Assembly: GCA_018105865.1 (NCBI GenBank)
Contig: CM030833.1
Location: 16,565,381-16,629,380, forward strand
Reading direction: 5' to 3'
DNA: 64,000 nucleotides
From: Metaphire vulgaris
Taxonomy: Eukaryota > Annelida > Clitellata > Crassiclitellata > Megascolecidae
The position numbers were made by a program, and so were the translations under genes. Positions within the stretch are counted from its first letter, which is position 1; every line of letters begins with the position of its first letter. This document shows positions 42,601 to 49,760 of this stretch, piece after piece. The notes below the pieces were generated by a model. That model did not search any database, was not told the origin of the DNA, and was given only the letters and a program-made list of their open reading frames with translations.

Positions 42601-44871
42601 GGTAGGATAATTTAAACGATTGAAAGCGACTGGGCTCTGGCGTTCGAGTAGTCATTAGGGGCCTAGGCCCCGGGACCCCAAAAGTTTGACTGCTTATGGG
42701 CCTCCACGGTGCTTAATCCGGCACTGCCAGGGGCGTAGCCAGGAATTTGATTTGGGAGGGTATAAATATTTTGGTGGGTATAAATCTTAACTATATACTA
42801 CACAAACCATATAAACCACATAAAACCACATGTAAATCACATAAAAATACTTGAAGGTAGACTGATTTCAGGGGTATATATACCGATATACCCCCGTCGC
42901 TACGCCCCCGCTGCAAGCAGATGCTTAGGCCTACTGTATTTGCCAGTAACAGACAAAAAGGATCAGGACAAGTCATTTGGAAAATTATTTTTGTAGCAAG
43001 CAGTGCATGTAATGTGCTAACAGACAACTGATTCCTTTCCTAAACCTACCAGCAGGCAGTGGTATAGCGATGGGGCAGAAGGGCGAACCGCCCCACGTGG
43101 CACTTGCCCTAGGGACGGCATTTTCGGTTTTCAATAAAAAATAAAAAATAACCGCATACCTTTATACACGTGGCGACCTTTTTTGCTAGTCAAAATTTTC
43201 GGAAGTTGAATGAAGGGGCGGTACGCGGCACATCAGTGTCTGTGTGTTTCCGCCCAGAAGAGGGTACGTGTCACTTTCTATTTTTGCCCCATGCGGCACT
43301 TTGCCTCGCTACGCCACTGCCAGCAAGAGCAAGACCGACTTGCCGAATAGGTCTAAACAGTAGGCCTACGTGTGATGGTGTTGGAGTTGCCGGGGGTTGG
43401 GGGTTGAACCCCCAGCTAACTTTGCAACCCTCCCAAAAATCGCATATCGGGTACATGCAGTTTCTGTCATTCATTGAATTTCAGTCCTCGACCCCCAGCT
43501 CAAATTTCACAACTCCAACACTGAGTCTAAGACTAATTTTTTTGTTCGACAAGTTAGCTACAGCCTTACATCAACTGAACTAGGCTATGTCAACATTTTG
43601 ATTTGTCCTCAAAGTCGCGACGGATAATGAAAAATGGGACAAAACAGCGTGGGCTACAATTATTGTAGGCGCTCTGTAAACATTTCCCGGACAACAGAAA
43701 AACGGGACTGTCCCGGGGAAAACGGGACGGATGGTCACCGTTAATCGAGCTAACGAGCTAAAATATCGAAGTAGTTAAATACATAACTTAACTTAAACTA
43801 CATACATAACGTAACTTAAATACGAATTAATGCTTTGATATAACTGTTCTAAATTTAGGCCTAGTGAAGATCTAGTTCAAGCAAACTTATTGTTTTGTTG
43901 ATGTTCTGTTTCTCAAAGCTGCCTTTGCCAGTCAGAGAAATGCTATACAACGAAGCTTTTCCTATTCTGCAAGATATCCTTCAAGGTTTTGACAATTTCT
44001 TACTCTCCGATGTGAATAATAACGATGAGTCCTCTCTCTGGACAGATCCAATAAATTGTCTTTCGCAACCCGGGAATGAGACGATAGAGGATGGATCCCG
44101 TTGCCTTTCTCACAGACACTTAGGGGCGAGCAACTCGTTTAAGATCGTTACGCAGGGATTAGGGTCAGGTTTGAACCCGTTACCCTCGTATAACTGCTTA
44201 AAATAAAATTGATAGGATATTTGATAGTTTACATGGCTAGATTAGTAGGCCTAATTTCACAAGGTCTAGTAGGCATACAGGGGTCGGCAACCTTTTGGAC
44301 AGCGAGGACCACATTGCTCTGACAGTTTCTGTCCGAGGGCCATGTAATCAAATAAATTTCGACGGGCCCCGAAAAGTTTTAAAGTTTATGTTTTTTAAAG
44401 AAAGTTTGTGCTGGAAAAAGTTCATAAGTTCTCAGCAAATATAGCCTACATATCAAGTGTGAAAAATTGTCCGACTTAAAAACGGGCGGTGACCTAAGCT
44501 TTTTCAACAAAAAAGATGTGGACCGGATGGCCGGATTAAACTTACTGGTGGGCCGTAGGTTGCCGGTAGTAGGCTATGTTTAAGGCAGGGTAAACTCGAG
44601 TTTATGCCTATTTTAGTTTTAGGCCTATAGACAAATGATCACGCTGGTTAATATATAGTGTTATATTCCCAAACTGTGCTATAGACTGATGGGCTTTGAT
44701 GACGCAGGACCCCGCGGTTTTTAAGTCTACAAGACTACAATAATTAATCATATATTGACTTGAATTTCAGCTTATGAGAGAACGCTCGGTCATAGCAATG
44801 ATCTTACGGAACAGGCGAAGTCGAAGATCTTCAAAATGACAGCGCTTATGAGAGACCTTGAGGACCTGTAG
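28280..44871 (+). CDS. Unrecognised eight-exon gene, proposed 383-residue protein
   Basis: I do not recognise the family. Proposed exons: 28280-28341, 29741-29805, 30463-30869, 32615-32675, 37829-37980, 39761-39814, 43919-44168, 44771-44871 (TAG). Every junction is phase-consistent and the total is 1152 nt. Starts MSALGDEDLVEFTRLREL. Exon 3 is polar and proline-containing (SRPTTPLQPDKESERN, then PEPEDVPGKPFYSLSGRY). Exon 5 is basic and helical (NARAMMGLRRWKKRADVR). Exons 6-7 read as a helix and a hydrophobic segment (HRNMDELATQ, EAFPILQDILQGFDNFLL), and the C terminus ends in KMTALMRDLEDL. No signal peptide or membrane segment is evident. Seven acceptors and donors GTAAAT, GTAGGC, GTAAGG, GTAAGT and GTACGA are plausible. 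Weak points are the ends of exon 3 (GTTTAA donor) and exon 7 (GTTTGA; an earlier GTTTTG would drop about 60 residues). Function unknown. Confidence 0.6.
28386..28560 (+). mobile_element. hAT MITE, left end only
   Basis: Starts CAGTAGCGTAGCGACTAGCG with GGGGGCGAAGCGCCCC, as in 29215-29474 and 43057-43319, and contains TTTTTTGCTTGCCAG. The right terminus is missing, and the sequence runs into (AT)n(GT)n. It begins 44 bp after exon 1 of the unrecognised gene. Confidence 0.65.
28567..28616. repeat. (AT)n(GT)n microsatellite
   Basis: About 18 bp of AT followed by about 30 bp of GT. Confidence 0.95.
29215..29474. mobile_element. hAT MITE, perfect 8-bp TSD
   Basis: TIRs CAGTGGCATAGCGAGG and CCTCGCTACGCCACTG; CTCAAAGC duplicated at 29207-29214 and 29475-29482. 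Interior carries CGGGCGGCACTTGC and the shared motif TTTTTTGCTTGTCAGG at 29321. Confidence 0.95.
29619..29698. repeat. (ATT)n microsatellite
   Basis: About 80 bp of uninterrupted ATT, 43 bp upstream of exon 2 of the unrecognised gene. It is translated as poly-leucine in a spurious open frame. Confidence 0.95.
30090..30422. mobile_element. hAT MITE, GCGGTTCCA type
   Basis: Starts CAGGAGCGGTTCCACGTTGG and ends TTCTTGGAACCGCCACTG; 8-bp flanks CGCCTCCG and CGCCTCTG differ at one base. Contains TTTTTTGCTTGTCAG twice (30139 and 30305). Its right flank is only 32 bp from the acceptor of exon 3 of the unrecognised gene. Confidence 0.88.
31428..31685. mobile_element. hAT MITE, GCGGTTCCA type, nested in another MITE
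   Basis: TIRs CAGTGGCGGTTCCA and TGGAACCGCCACTG. The 8-bp flanks (GGTATATA, GGTAGGCT) match only partly. The surroundings (GGGGGTATATCGGTATATA before, TATATATACCTTCAAATATC after, then TTCCTGGCTACACCC at about 31810) are those of the 36502-36712 family, so it sits inside a copy of that element. The shared motif is inverted (CTGACAAGCAAAAAAC at 31589). Confidence 0.8.
33109..33467. mobile_element. hAT MITE, GGGTGTCAAACTC type
   Basis: Starts CATGGGTGTCAAACTCATTT and ends ATGTTTGACACCCCTG; flanks TGCTAAAT and GGCTAAAT. The subterminal GGGCCGTATCCGGCCCGCGG is typical of a widespread animal hAT MITE group. Confidence 0.88.
33643..34279. mobile_element. MITE related to 26065-26400, hosting a nested hAT
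   Basis: Starts AGGGGCTGTCTATTAATTA and ends CAATTAATGGACAACCCG, with TA on both sides. It is interrupted by the hAT MITE at 33941-34126, which is therefore younger. Confidence 0.65.
33941..34126. mobile_element. hAT MITE, GCGGCTCTA type, nested
   Basis: TIRs CAGTGGCGGCTCTAGG and GGTGGAGCCGCCACTG; 8-bp flanks GACTTTTT and GACTTTTG. Lies inside the MITE at 33643-34279. Confidence 0.88.
34444..34619. mobile_element. hAT MITE, perfect 8-bp TSD
   Basis: Starts CAGAGGCTGCGCTAGGGG and ends CCAGCGCCGCCCCTG; CTGCATCA duplicated at 34436-34443 and 34620-34627. Confidence 0.92.
34870..35125 (-). mobile_element. LINE RT C-terminal fragment
   Basis: Minus strand reads SYGCESWTLERKIQRRTEAF, GISWKDRKPNEEVL, a stop, then RRFLDKCKRRKLQYFGHVQR. 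The order CESWT, ISW-DR-tNEEVL, KRRKLQYFGH is typical of RTE/Jockey-like RT C termini. The stop shows it is dead. Confidence 0.85.
35122..35600. mobile_element. Probable MITE made of TTAGTTAAACTA repeats
   Basis: Starts CAGTGATGGGCAACTAACTA, a hAT-like end. Both flanks are rich in short TTAGTTAAACTA and AACTAAAA units in inverted arrangement, ending near AACTAAAACTG. The right terminus does not match cleanly. Confidence 0.45.
35668..35851. mobile_element. hAT-type MITE, perfect 8-bp TSD
   Basis: TIR pair AAAGTGTTTATTCTAGGC and GCTAGAATAAACACCG, flanked by CTTGAGGC at 35660-35667 and 35852-35859. The interior is C- and G-rich with no frame. Confidence 0.9.
36200..36230. mobile_element. Truncated right end of a GCGGTTCCA-type hAT MITE
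   Basis: CCCCCACCAAGAATTCTTGG then AACCGCCACTG, the right end of the 30090-30422 family. The preceding 36100-36200 resembles its body, but no left terminus is present. Confidence 0.6.
36502..36712. mobile_element. hAT MITE carrying a GGGGTATATCGG interior
   Basis: TIRs CAGTGGCGTAGCGACGGGG and CCTGGCTACGTCACTG; flanks CTAATCAG and CTATTCAG differ at one base. Contains (AT)n at about 36640-36675. Inverted relative at 42728-42913. Confidence 0.88.
36929..37296. mobile_element. hAT MITE, perfect 8-bp TSD, relative of 16127-16303
   Basis: Starts CAGGAATAATTTTACACCC and ends CTTAGAAATAACCCTG; TGCACAAT at 36921-36928 and 37297-37304. Interior has GAGGTCGACACCCCCAAA and the motif TTTTTTTGCTTGTCAG at 37124. 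Confidence 0.92.
37501..37796. mobile_element. hAT MITE directly upstream of a splice acceptor
   Basis: Starts CAGTGACGTAGCTAGGAG and ends ACCTGGTTACGCCACTG; flanks ACGCTGAC and ACGATGAC. The motif variant TTTTTTGCTCGTCCAG lies at 37667. Exon 5 of the unrecognised gene begins at 37829, 24 bp past the right flank. Confidence 0.88.
38025..38049. repeat. (CAG)n microsatellite
   Basis: Eight CAG units, 45 bp after the donor of exon 5 of the unrecognised gene. Confidence 0.9.
38111..38258. mobile_element. hAT MITE, GCGTGCAGA type
   Basis: Starts CAGTAGCGTGCAGAAGG and ends TTCTCTGCACGCCACCG; flanks GTTCTGAG and CTTCTGAG. Contains TTTTTGCTCGTCAAAA at 38192, a variant of the shared motif. Confidence 0.85.
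38362..38470 (+). repeat. Dispersed repeat with TTTATATAGCGC core, copy 3
   Basis: TAAGTAAGTAAAATCTCATGG followed by ATTTATATAGCGCTG, GTTGCTTATTCTTAGGTGC and AAAATAGCTATGGG; matches 14725-14821 and 25505-25605. Confidence 0.7.
39893..41192. mobile_element. Outer element with GCTGTTACGGTT termini hosting 39956-40832
   Basis: Left end GAGCTGTTACGGTTTCAC and right end GGTTAACCGTAACAGCAC are complementary, with TTTCGGTTCGGTTTTAACCG near both. Flanks CAATTATA (39883-39890) and TAATTATA (41193-41200) may be the target duplication. The element at 39956-40832 is inserted in its left arm. Confidence 0.7.
39956..40832. mobile_element. hAT element built of CAGTTA-type repeats, perfect TSD, nested
   Basis: TIRs CAGTGTTGTTTCAGTTA and TAACTGAAACAACACTG; ACCGAAAA duplicated at 39948-39955 and 40833-40840. 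Both arms (about 39960-40120 and 40670-40820) are arrays of TTTCAGTTATAG-like units. A 99-codon plus frame at 40135-40434 (HKITQSPCSQINSFSLRN ...) lies between the arms; I do not recognise it. Confidence 0.9.
41659..41907. mobile_element. hAT-like MITE, CAGAGGTATTC type
   Basis: Starts CAGAGGTATTCGATTACATT and ends CCATTTGAATACCTCTG. Subterminal GCGGGCCAC/TGGCCCGC. The 8-bp flanks match only in part. Confidence 0.65.
42378..42726. mobile_element. hAT MITE, CAGTGCCGGATTA type, nested
   Basis: TIRs CAGTGCCGGATTACCC and GCTTAATCCGGCACTG; flanks CCAGAGAC and CCAGGGGC (two mismatches). Both halves carry TATGGGCC-type sequence. Confidence 0.8.
42728..42913. mobile_element. hAT MITE, inverted relative of 36502-36712, nested
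   Basis: Starts CAGGGGCGTAGCCAGGAATT and ends CGTCGCTACGCCCCCGCTG, with TATATACCGATATACCCCC inside. It abuts the preceding element, so the target duplication cannot be read. Confidence 0.7.
43057..43319. mobile_element. hAT MITE, relative of 29215-29474, nested
   Basis: Starts CAGTGGTATAGCGATGGGG and ends CTCGCTACGCCACTG; flanks CCAGCAGG and CCAGCAAG. Contains TTTTTTGCTAGTCAAAAT at 43179. Confidence 0.88.
44278..44569. mobile_element. hAT MITE, GGGGTCGGCAACC type
   Basis: Starts CAGGGGTCGGCAACCTTTTG and ends GGGCCGTAGGTTGCCGGTAG; flanks TAGGCATA and TAGGCTAT. Lies in the last intron of the unrecognised gene. Confidence 0.75.
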
Positions 44872-45716
44872 TCCCTCACTGCTTCAAGCTGGCAGCATTA
44901 GGAATCCCAATATTGTCGATAATTTATGTGGATGACAGATTGCTTTTGGCAATTTCTATGCCGTGTTTGAAAATTCATAATGGATTTCCGCACTTATAGT
45001 GATTTTAGTCCAAAAATGCTTGCGCGAGGACGGGCTGATGTATTCTATTACCAATTATAACCATTATAGTTGTAGGCTAGATGAACGAAAGTTGTGAACT
45101 AGCAGTTGATATTTGTTTCGTTTGAAGTCTGAAATACATGAAATTGAATGACTGATACATAGGCCTACATTGAATGATGAAGCCTATTCTGATATTAATG
45201 CGGTCACAGATATCAACTTCACATGGCAGTCTAGTGACTAATGCAATGAATTTCTAGGAGAATCCCACCAATTATCAAAGGAATTAGGCCTATGCCTATA
45301 TGTAAACAAGTTTAAAATTGAAGAAATCTGTAGATTTGATTTAGAAAATATATTGCTCAGAATTGACAATGAATAAAAGCCATTTTAGTCCGGGTGTACA
45401 AAGTCATAGTGCAAAATCGAGTTTTCTATTGCTGGAAGCGAATTTGTCTATGACATTGTCTATGGATATGTCCATGTCTTTGTGTATATATCCTACATCA
45501 AGGCTAATCTGTTTAGACGATCATCTTCCATTGAAAACGCATTTTTGGTGGGTCGTTGAGGCCGCGGGGATCCACCCCCAGTCATCCCCAACGTGGAGCC
45601 GCCCATGTCTGCAGTCTTCTCATCATTTCACTAAGTTATAATAGGCCTATTTAAAAAGTGGATAGTAGGCATACAAGCAAAACGGGACAGAAAACCAAAG
45701 GGTCTTCCAGACTCAG

Positions 45717-46393
45717 AGGTGTGATGGAGCCGGTTCGGCCGAACCGTTTGTTAAAATTCCGACCGGTTCGGCCGAACCGTTTGTTAAAATGACGACTATA
45801 TCAATTACGAACCGTCTCCTTGCTTACTGGGCTGGTTTTCGTTCTCACGAATACGTGTGGAAAACCTTTCAGCCCTTGGATCGACACTTGATTTTTAGGT
45901 GGTCGTCGGTCTTGTAACCCAGCGGCATTCAAATGCTACTCTACCATGGCTATAATTAGTGTAATTAATAATTACAGCGGATGTGGTTTATTGGTTAACA
46001 CTTAAAAGCACCCTCCGTATGGTCCATGTCATCTCCCACCTAACTTCCAGTTTCACCGCACCCTTTTCCAGTGGGCATTAAGGCTACCATATCAAAGCTG
46101 GCATCCAATTAGACCCTGAACACAGACAAAGTCTAAGTTCAAATTGTAAAGGTGCTTTTGAGTAGACTTCAGTGGATGCCTATGTTCAATCATGATAGAT
46201 TTATGGTAGGGCCTAATATGAAAACTGAGACGGCGAAAGCATTCCTTTGGAAGCGGTATTGTAATTAATAGATCTACGCCTTGGATGATTCACTTACACG
46301 AACCGCGACCAGCCATGGCTCGTCCGTAACCTCACACCGTGATTTATGTATTTTCTCTGGACATTCCACGGAGGCCGTCTCTGGCCATATACA

Positions 46394-46459
<66 letters not shown>

Positions 46460-46537
46460 ACACATAATGGATAAGCCATATATAGGCTAACTTAGTCAAC
46501 GTCAGCGAACCGGTTGTTAATCAATTGGCATCACACC
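45717..46537. mobile_element. Probable DNA element with GGTGTGATG ends
   Basis: Left AGGTGTGATGGAGCCGGTTC and right GCGAACCGGTTGTTAATC then ATTGGCATCACACC are complementary. Flanks AGACTCAG and AGACCCCG agree at six of eight bases. Contains the (TA)n tract. Confidence 0.55.
46393..46455. repeat. (TA)n microsatellite
   Basis: About 62 bp of TA. It gives spurious Ile-Tyr frames on both strands. Confidence 0.95.
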
Positions 46538-47898
46538 AGACCCCGTCATAGAGGCTACCATAATGACTACAAAACGTTCAATCCTAGGAGGGTTAATAAT
46601 ACATGCTTCAAATTACAGTGGCGGCGAGTGGCCTACTAATTAGATCAGGGGTCTCCAACTCAAATTAAATGGCGGGCCGCATTGGACCACAAACCCAATG
46701 TCGGGGCCGCACATGATTACAAGTAGGCCTGTCGGTCAAGGTTGCCAGTGTGGGTTTTTTTCTACCCAATCTGGGGTTTTTGGGCCTCGTTTGGTTATTT
46801 GGTATTTTTTGGCGGAATCTGGTTTTTTAAATCTGCGAAAATTAAAAAATTGCCTGATTTATGCAGTGAAAGTGAGAAAATTAGGAGTTTTCAGTTGTTT
46901 TCAGCATGTTGAAAAACTCTTTTTTGCTTGCAGAAAGTTTACAAGTTTAAAGTTATCTCTTTATTTACCTTGCTTGAAGACAACGAGACGACCTTTTTTG
47001 CTTGTCAAGACTTTCTGGAGACGTTGTACTACGAAATTTTCCCAAAAAATTGCAGGTTTGTCGCAATTGTTATGAATTTTTTCATCTTTTTCGACCCTTT
47101 TGCGAACCTGGTTTCTTCTGTTTTTTTTCAAAATGTTCACTGGCAACACTGCTGTCGGTACCTTGGTCTAAGACCAGGTCTATAAGTCTAAGACTCTAAG
47201 TAATTAACAGCGTAAAGTGTAAATGTAGGTAAAGAACGCAATGAAACATTGCATTACACATTATCTGTTCTTGCTCTATGTCCTTTTGGATAAGTAAGCA
47301 ATTTGGTAACCTCCTAGTCCTAAAAATAACGGTAACAATCGGTCATATAACTAAAATTGTTATTTTCCCAAACTCGGTGGCGGGTCGGATGAAACTGTCC
47401 TGGCCTCCTAAAGTTAAGTTAAACCATTTAAAATCACGCTATTAGTCTATATTCGGTAAAGTGAAGTGATTAATTGATCGAAGACTTAACTCCCACCCGA
47501 CTGGCTGCGCAGACCCCCAGCTGGAGGTCGAAATTTGAGCAGTGGTTCGAACTACTCCTCTTCCACCATTTTCTGTACAGACCCTCTGATATCAGCCTTA
47601 ATATGTAATTGATGACTGATAAATATGGAGCTACATAAAACTTGTGATATCGTACTTCCGGTTTGATGCCTATGATGAAAATGGATTTAAAATGACGAAT
47701 TTTTAGTAATATTTGCGTTGAAACTGAGATTCATTTTCGGTCGAGAATATGATTCAAGTATTACAATTTGGTGTTGTTCGATGATTGTTTTCTGCTGTGT
47801 TTGAGTTAGATATTTTGTTTATAATGATTTGTCACGTGTCATTGTGTACCTTCCATTTGTTGAAAGGCAGTGTCTATTATGCGGGCTGCCCGCATTCT

Positions 47899-47983
47899 AA
47901 CTAAACCGCTGATTGGTCGAATGAATCTAACCCTAACTCTAACCCAAACCACGTGATTCATTAGACCAATCAGCGGTTTAGTT
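47899..47983. repeat. Inverted repeat with telomere-like loop
   Basis: Arms AACTAAACCGCTGATTGGTC (47899-47918) and its exact complement (47964-47983); pairing continues inward with one mismatch. The loop contains CTAACCCTAACTCTAACCC. Confidence 0.85.
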
Positions 47984-48128
47984 AAAATACGGTTTAACTG
48001 AAAACAGTTAAGTATGAAGTGTGATTAACTTCTGTACAAGTGCCTCACCCATTATATAATTCACTTTAATATTGATTTACTCATAACATTTTCCAGAAGT
48101 ACTTGTTAGATTTGTTCATAATATAGTG

Positions 48129-49251
48129 CAGGGGTGTTCATACTTTTTTGAAACCGGTCCACATTGTGTCTCCATCTTTCGTTAGGGTCCATTAGTTACA
48201 ACTTACAACGGAGGTCATAATATATTATTCCTATGCCTACTTTGGTGTAGTAGACAACTACGAGTAACTACGGATCCTCTTTAAAGACAAGGAGTACTCA
48301 AACTGCGAGGACGTTTCATGTGGACCGCCACAGCTTTCTGTGTCTGAAAAATTTTGAACCTGTAATATTGACTTACTAACTGTTGTCTCTGCAATCATAA
48401 GTTGGTGCTCGTTTCCGTCTGCCTGGTTAATTGTTTGCTAAAATGTTTTTAAATCAAATGAGTCGTACTTATGGTGAACAGTATTAAATGAAAAAAAATA
48501 GACATAGAAAACTGGTTATTTCACGAGTCATGGACAGATGAATTTTTGTTTTCTGACCGACACAATGCACGGTTGGTGTGTATTATCTATCACGAGACCA
48601 TGAGTGTAAATAAAAGTACAAATATAAAGATACATTTTGAGTCAAAACATGTTGAGCTCTACAGTGAAAAATATCTGGCAAAGTCATCTCTTCAATCTGA
48701 TAAAATCAACACCCTTAGGACTTTGTTGGAAGCCAGTTCCTTGATGATCGCAAAAGCTACTGCTGAACAAGCAAACTTTACAGAGGCATCATTAAGAATT
48801 GCATGGGTTCTTGGTAGACATAATAAATCATTTACGAACATGGAAGTTGTTAAAGGATGCATGGTACCTGTATCATCAGTTTTATTCGGTGACAAAGAAA
48901 ACACATAGAACAGATTAAGCAAATACCATTATCAGACAATACCACTAGTCATTGTGCAGATGATCTTGCAGAAAATATCATTGACCAGTTACTGTCAGCA
49001 CTTAAAAAGGCTGATTTGCTTGCGCTAGCATGTGACGAATCAACTGATAGAACTGTGCATTTTTGAATTTAGTCTTGTTTTGTGTTGCCTTGGTTAACTT
49101 ATGTCTATTAAGAGGATCCATAGTTACTCTTAGTTGCCTACTCTGCTGTAGTTGTCACAGGAATAATTGGACTTCCTTTGTAACTAGTGGACCCACATGA
49201 ACGATGTAAGATTGGATGTGGACTGCCTCCAAAAAAGTCTGAGTACCCCTG
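48129..49251 (+). mobile_element. hAT transposon with transposase fragment
   Basis: TIRs CAGGGGTGTTCATACTTTTT and AAAAAAGTCTGAGTACCCCTG-type right end (49231-49251). The plus frame 48546-48908 encodes a transposase part (HARLVCIIYHETMSVNK, FESKHVELY, FTEASLRIAWVLGRHNKSFT), and after a stop/frame break at about 48906 it continues (LSDNTTSHCADDLAENIIDQ, LLALACDESTD). DESTD holds the first catalytic Asp of Charlie/ZBED-type hAT transposases. The rest of the catalytic domain is missing, and the flanks give no clean TSD. Confidence 0.82.
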
Positions 49252-49760
49252 TAATAGACTGCTATAAGTGCACCACGACAACAGATAAAAATGACAAAAT
49301 CACGAAATATGAATAATAAATTTTAGACTTTAGGACAGATTATTGGCAATTCCATGTCTTAAAAATGTTTTCAAGGTCATTAGTGATTGACTTCCAATGT
49401 TCCACATCTCTCACAGTAACCCCACAATAGTGTATCTGTGTGTGGGTTTGGGGGGAGTGAGGCATGTATTTCTGTATGTGCAGTGATTTGACGATGATAT
49501 CTGATGAACTGGTTGGGTGTTCATTGATGCCTGTGTGAAATGTGCAGAGTCTTATCATTTGAAAGGATAATAGGACTTGTTGCCCTTGTCATAGTGAGTT
49601 CACTGAAAAACATTTCAATATAAAAAAGAGAGGTTTCATTAGTAACATGGATACAAACCCATTGAATCATTTCACCCTTTGTCTCTCCATCGCTTTAACT
49701 TTCAGTCAGTGAAAGAAATTATTGAGTCGTTATTCTTTTGGAGTTGTTTTCTAACAACAG
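49252..49760. other. DUS1L upstream region
   Basis: About 500 bp between the hAT relic and the DUS1L ATG. The last bases (TTTTCTAACAACAG) look like a splice acceptor, suggesting a non-coding first exon somewhere upstream, not located. Confidence 0.4.

Larger units (their letters stand above)
42047..43743. mobile_element. Composite hAT element, perfect outer 8-bp TSD, with nested MITEs
   Basis: Outer ends TAAGGTGACCATTTTTCTG and GGACGGATGGTCACCGTTA; ATCGAGCT duplicated at 42039-42046 and 43744-43751. The right subterminal GGGACTGTCCCGGGGAAAAC is typical of this hAT group. Inside are further elements at 42378-42726, 42728-42913 and 43057-43319, plus an inverted-repeat unit at about 43378-43525 (GTGTTGGAGTTGCC and ACAACTCCAACACTG). 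All lies in intron 6 of the unrecognised gene. Confidence 0.88.
44872..48128. other. Intergenic region after the unrecognised gene
   Basis: No gene seen. AATAAA at 45372 is a weak polyadenylation candidate for the unrecognised gene. The region holds a duplicated GGTTCGGCCGAACCGTTTGT (45736 and 45766), a probable element at 45717-46537, left MITE ends near 46617 (CAGTGGCGGCGAG) and 46646 (CAGGGGTCTCCAACTC), and another TTTTTTGCTTGTCAAG at 46994. Confidence 0.5.

Noticed and set aside
43170..43583. 137-codon plus frame
   Set aside because: Runs through a hAT MITE with defined ends and into an adjacent inverted-repeat unit; not a host coding pattern.
46274..46490. Ile-Tyr repeat proteins on both strands
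   Set aside because: Translation of (TA)n.
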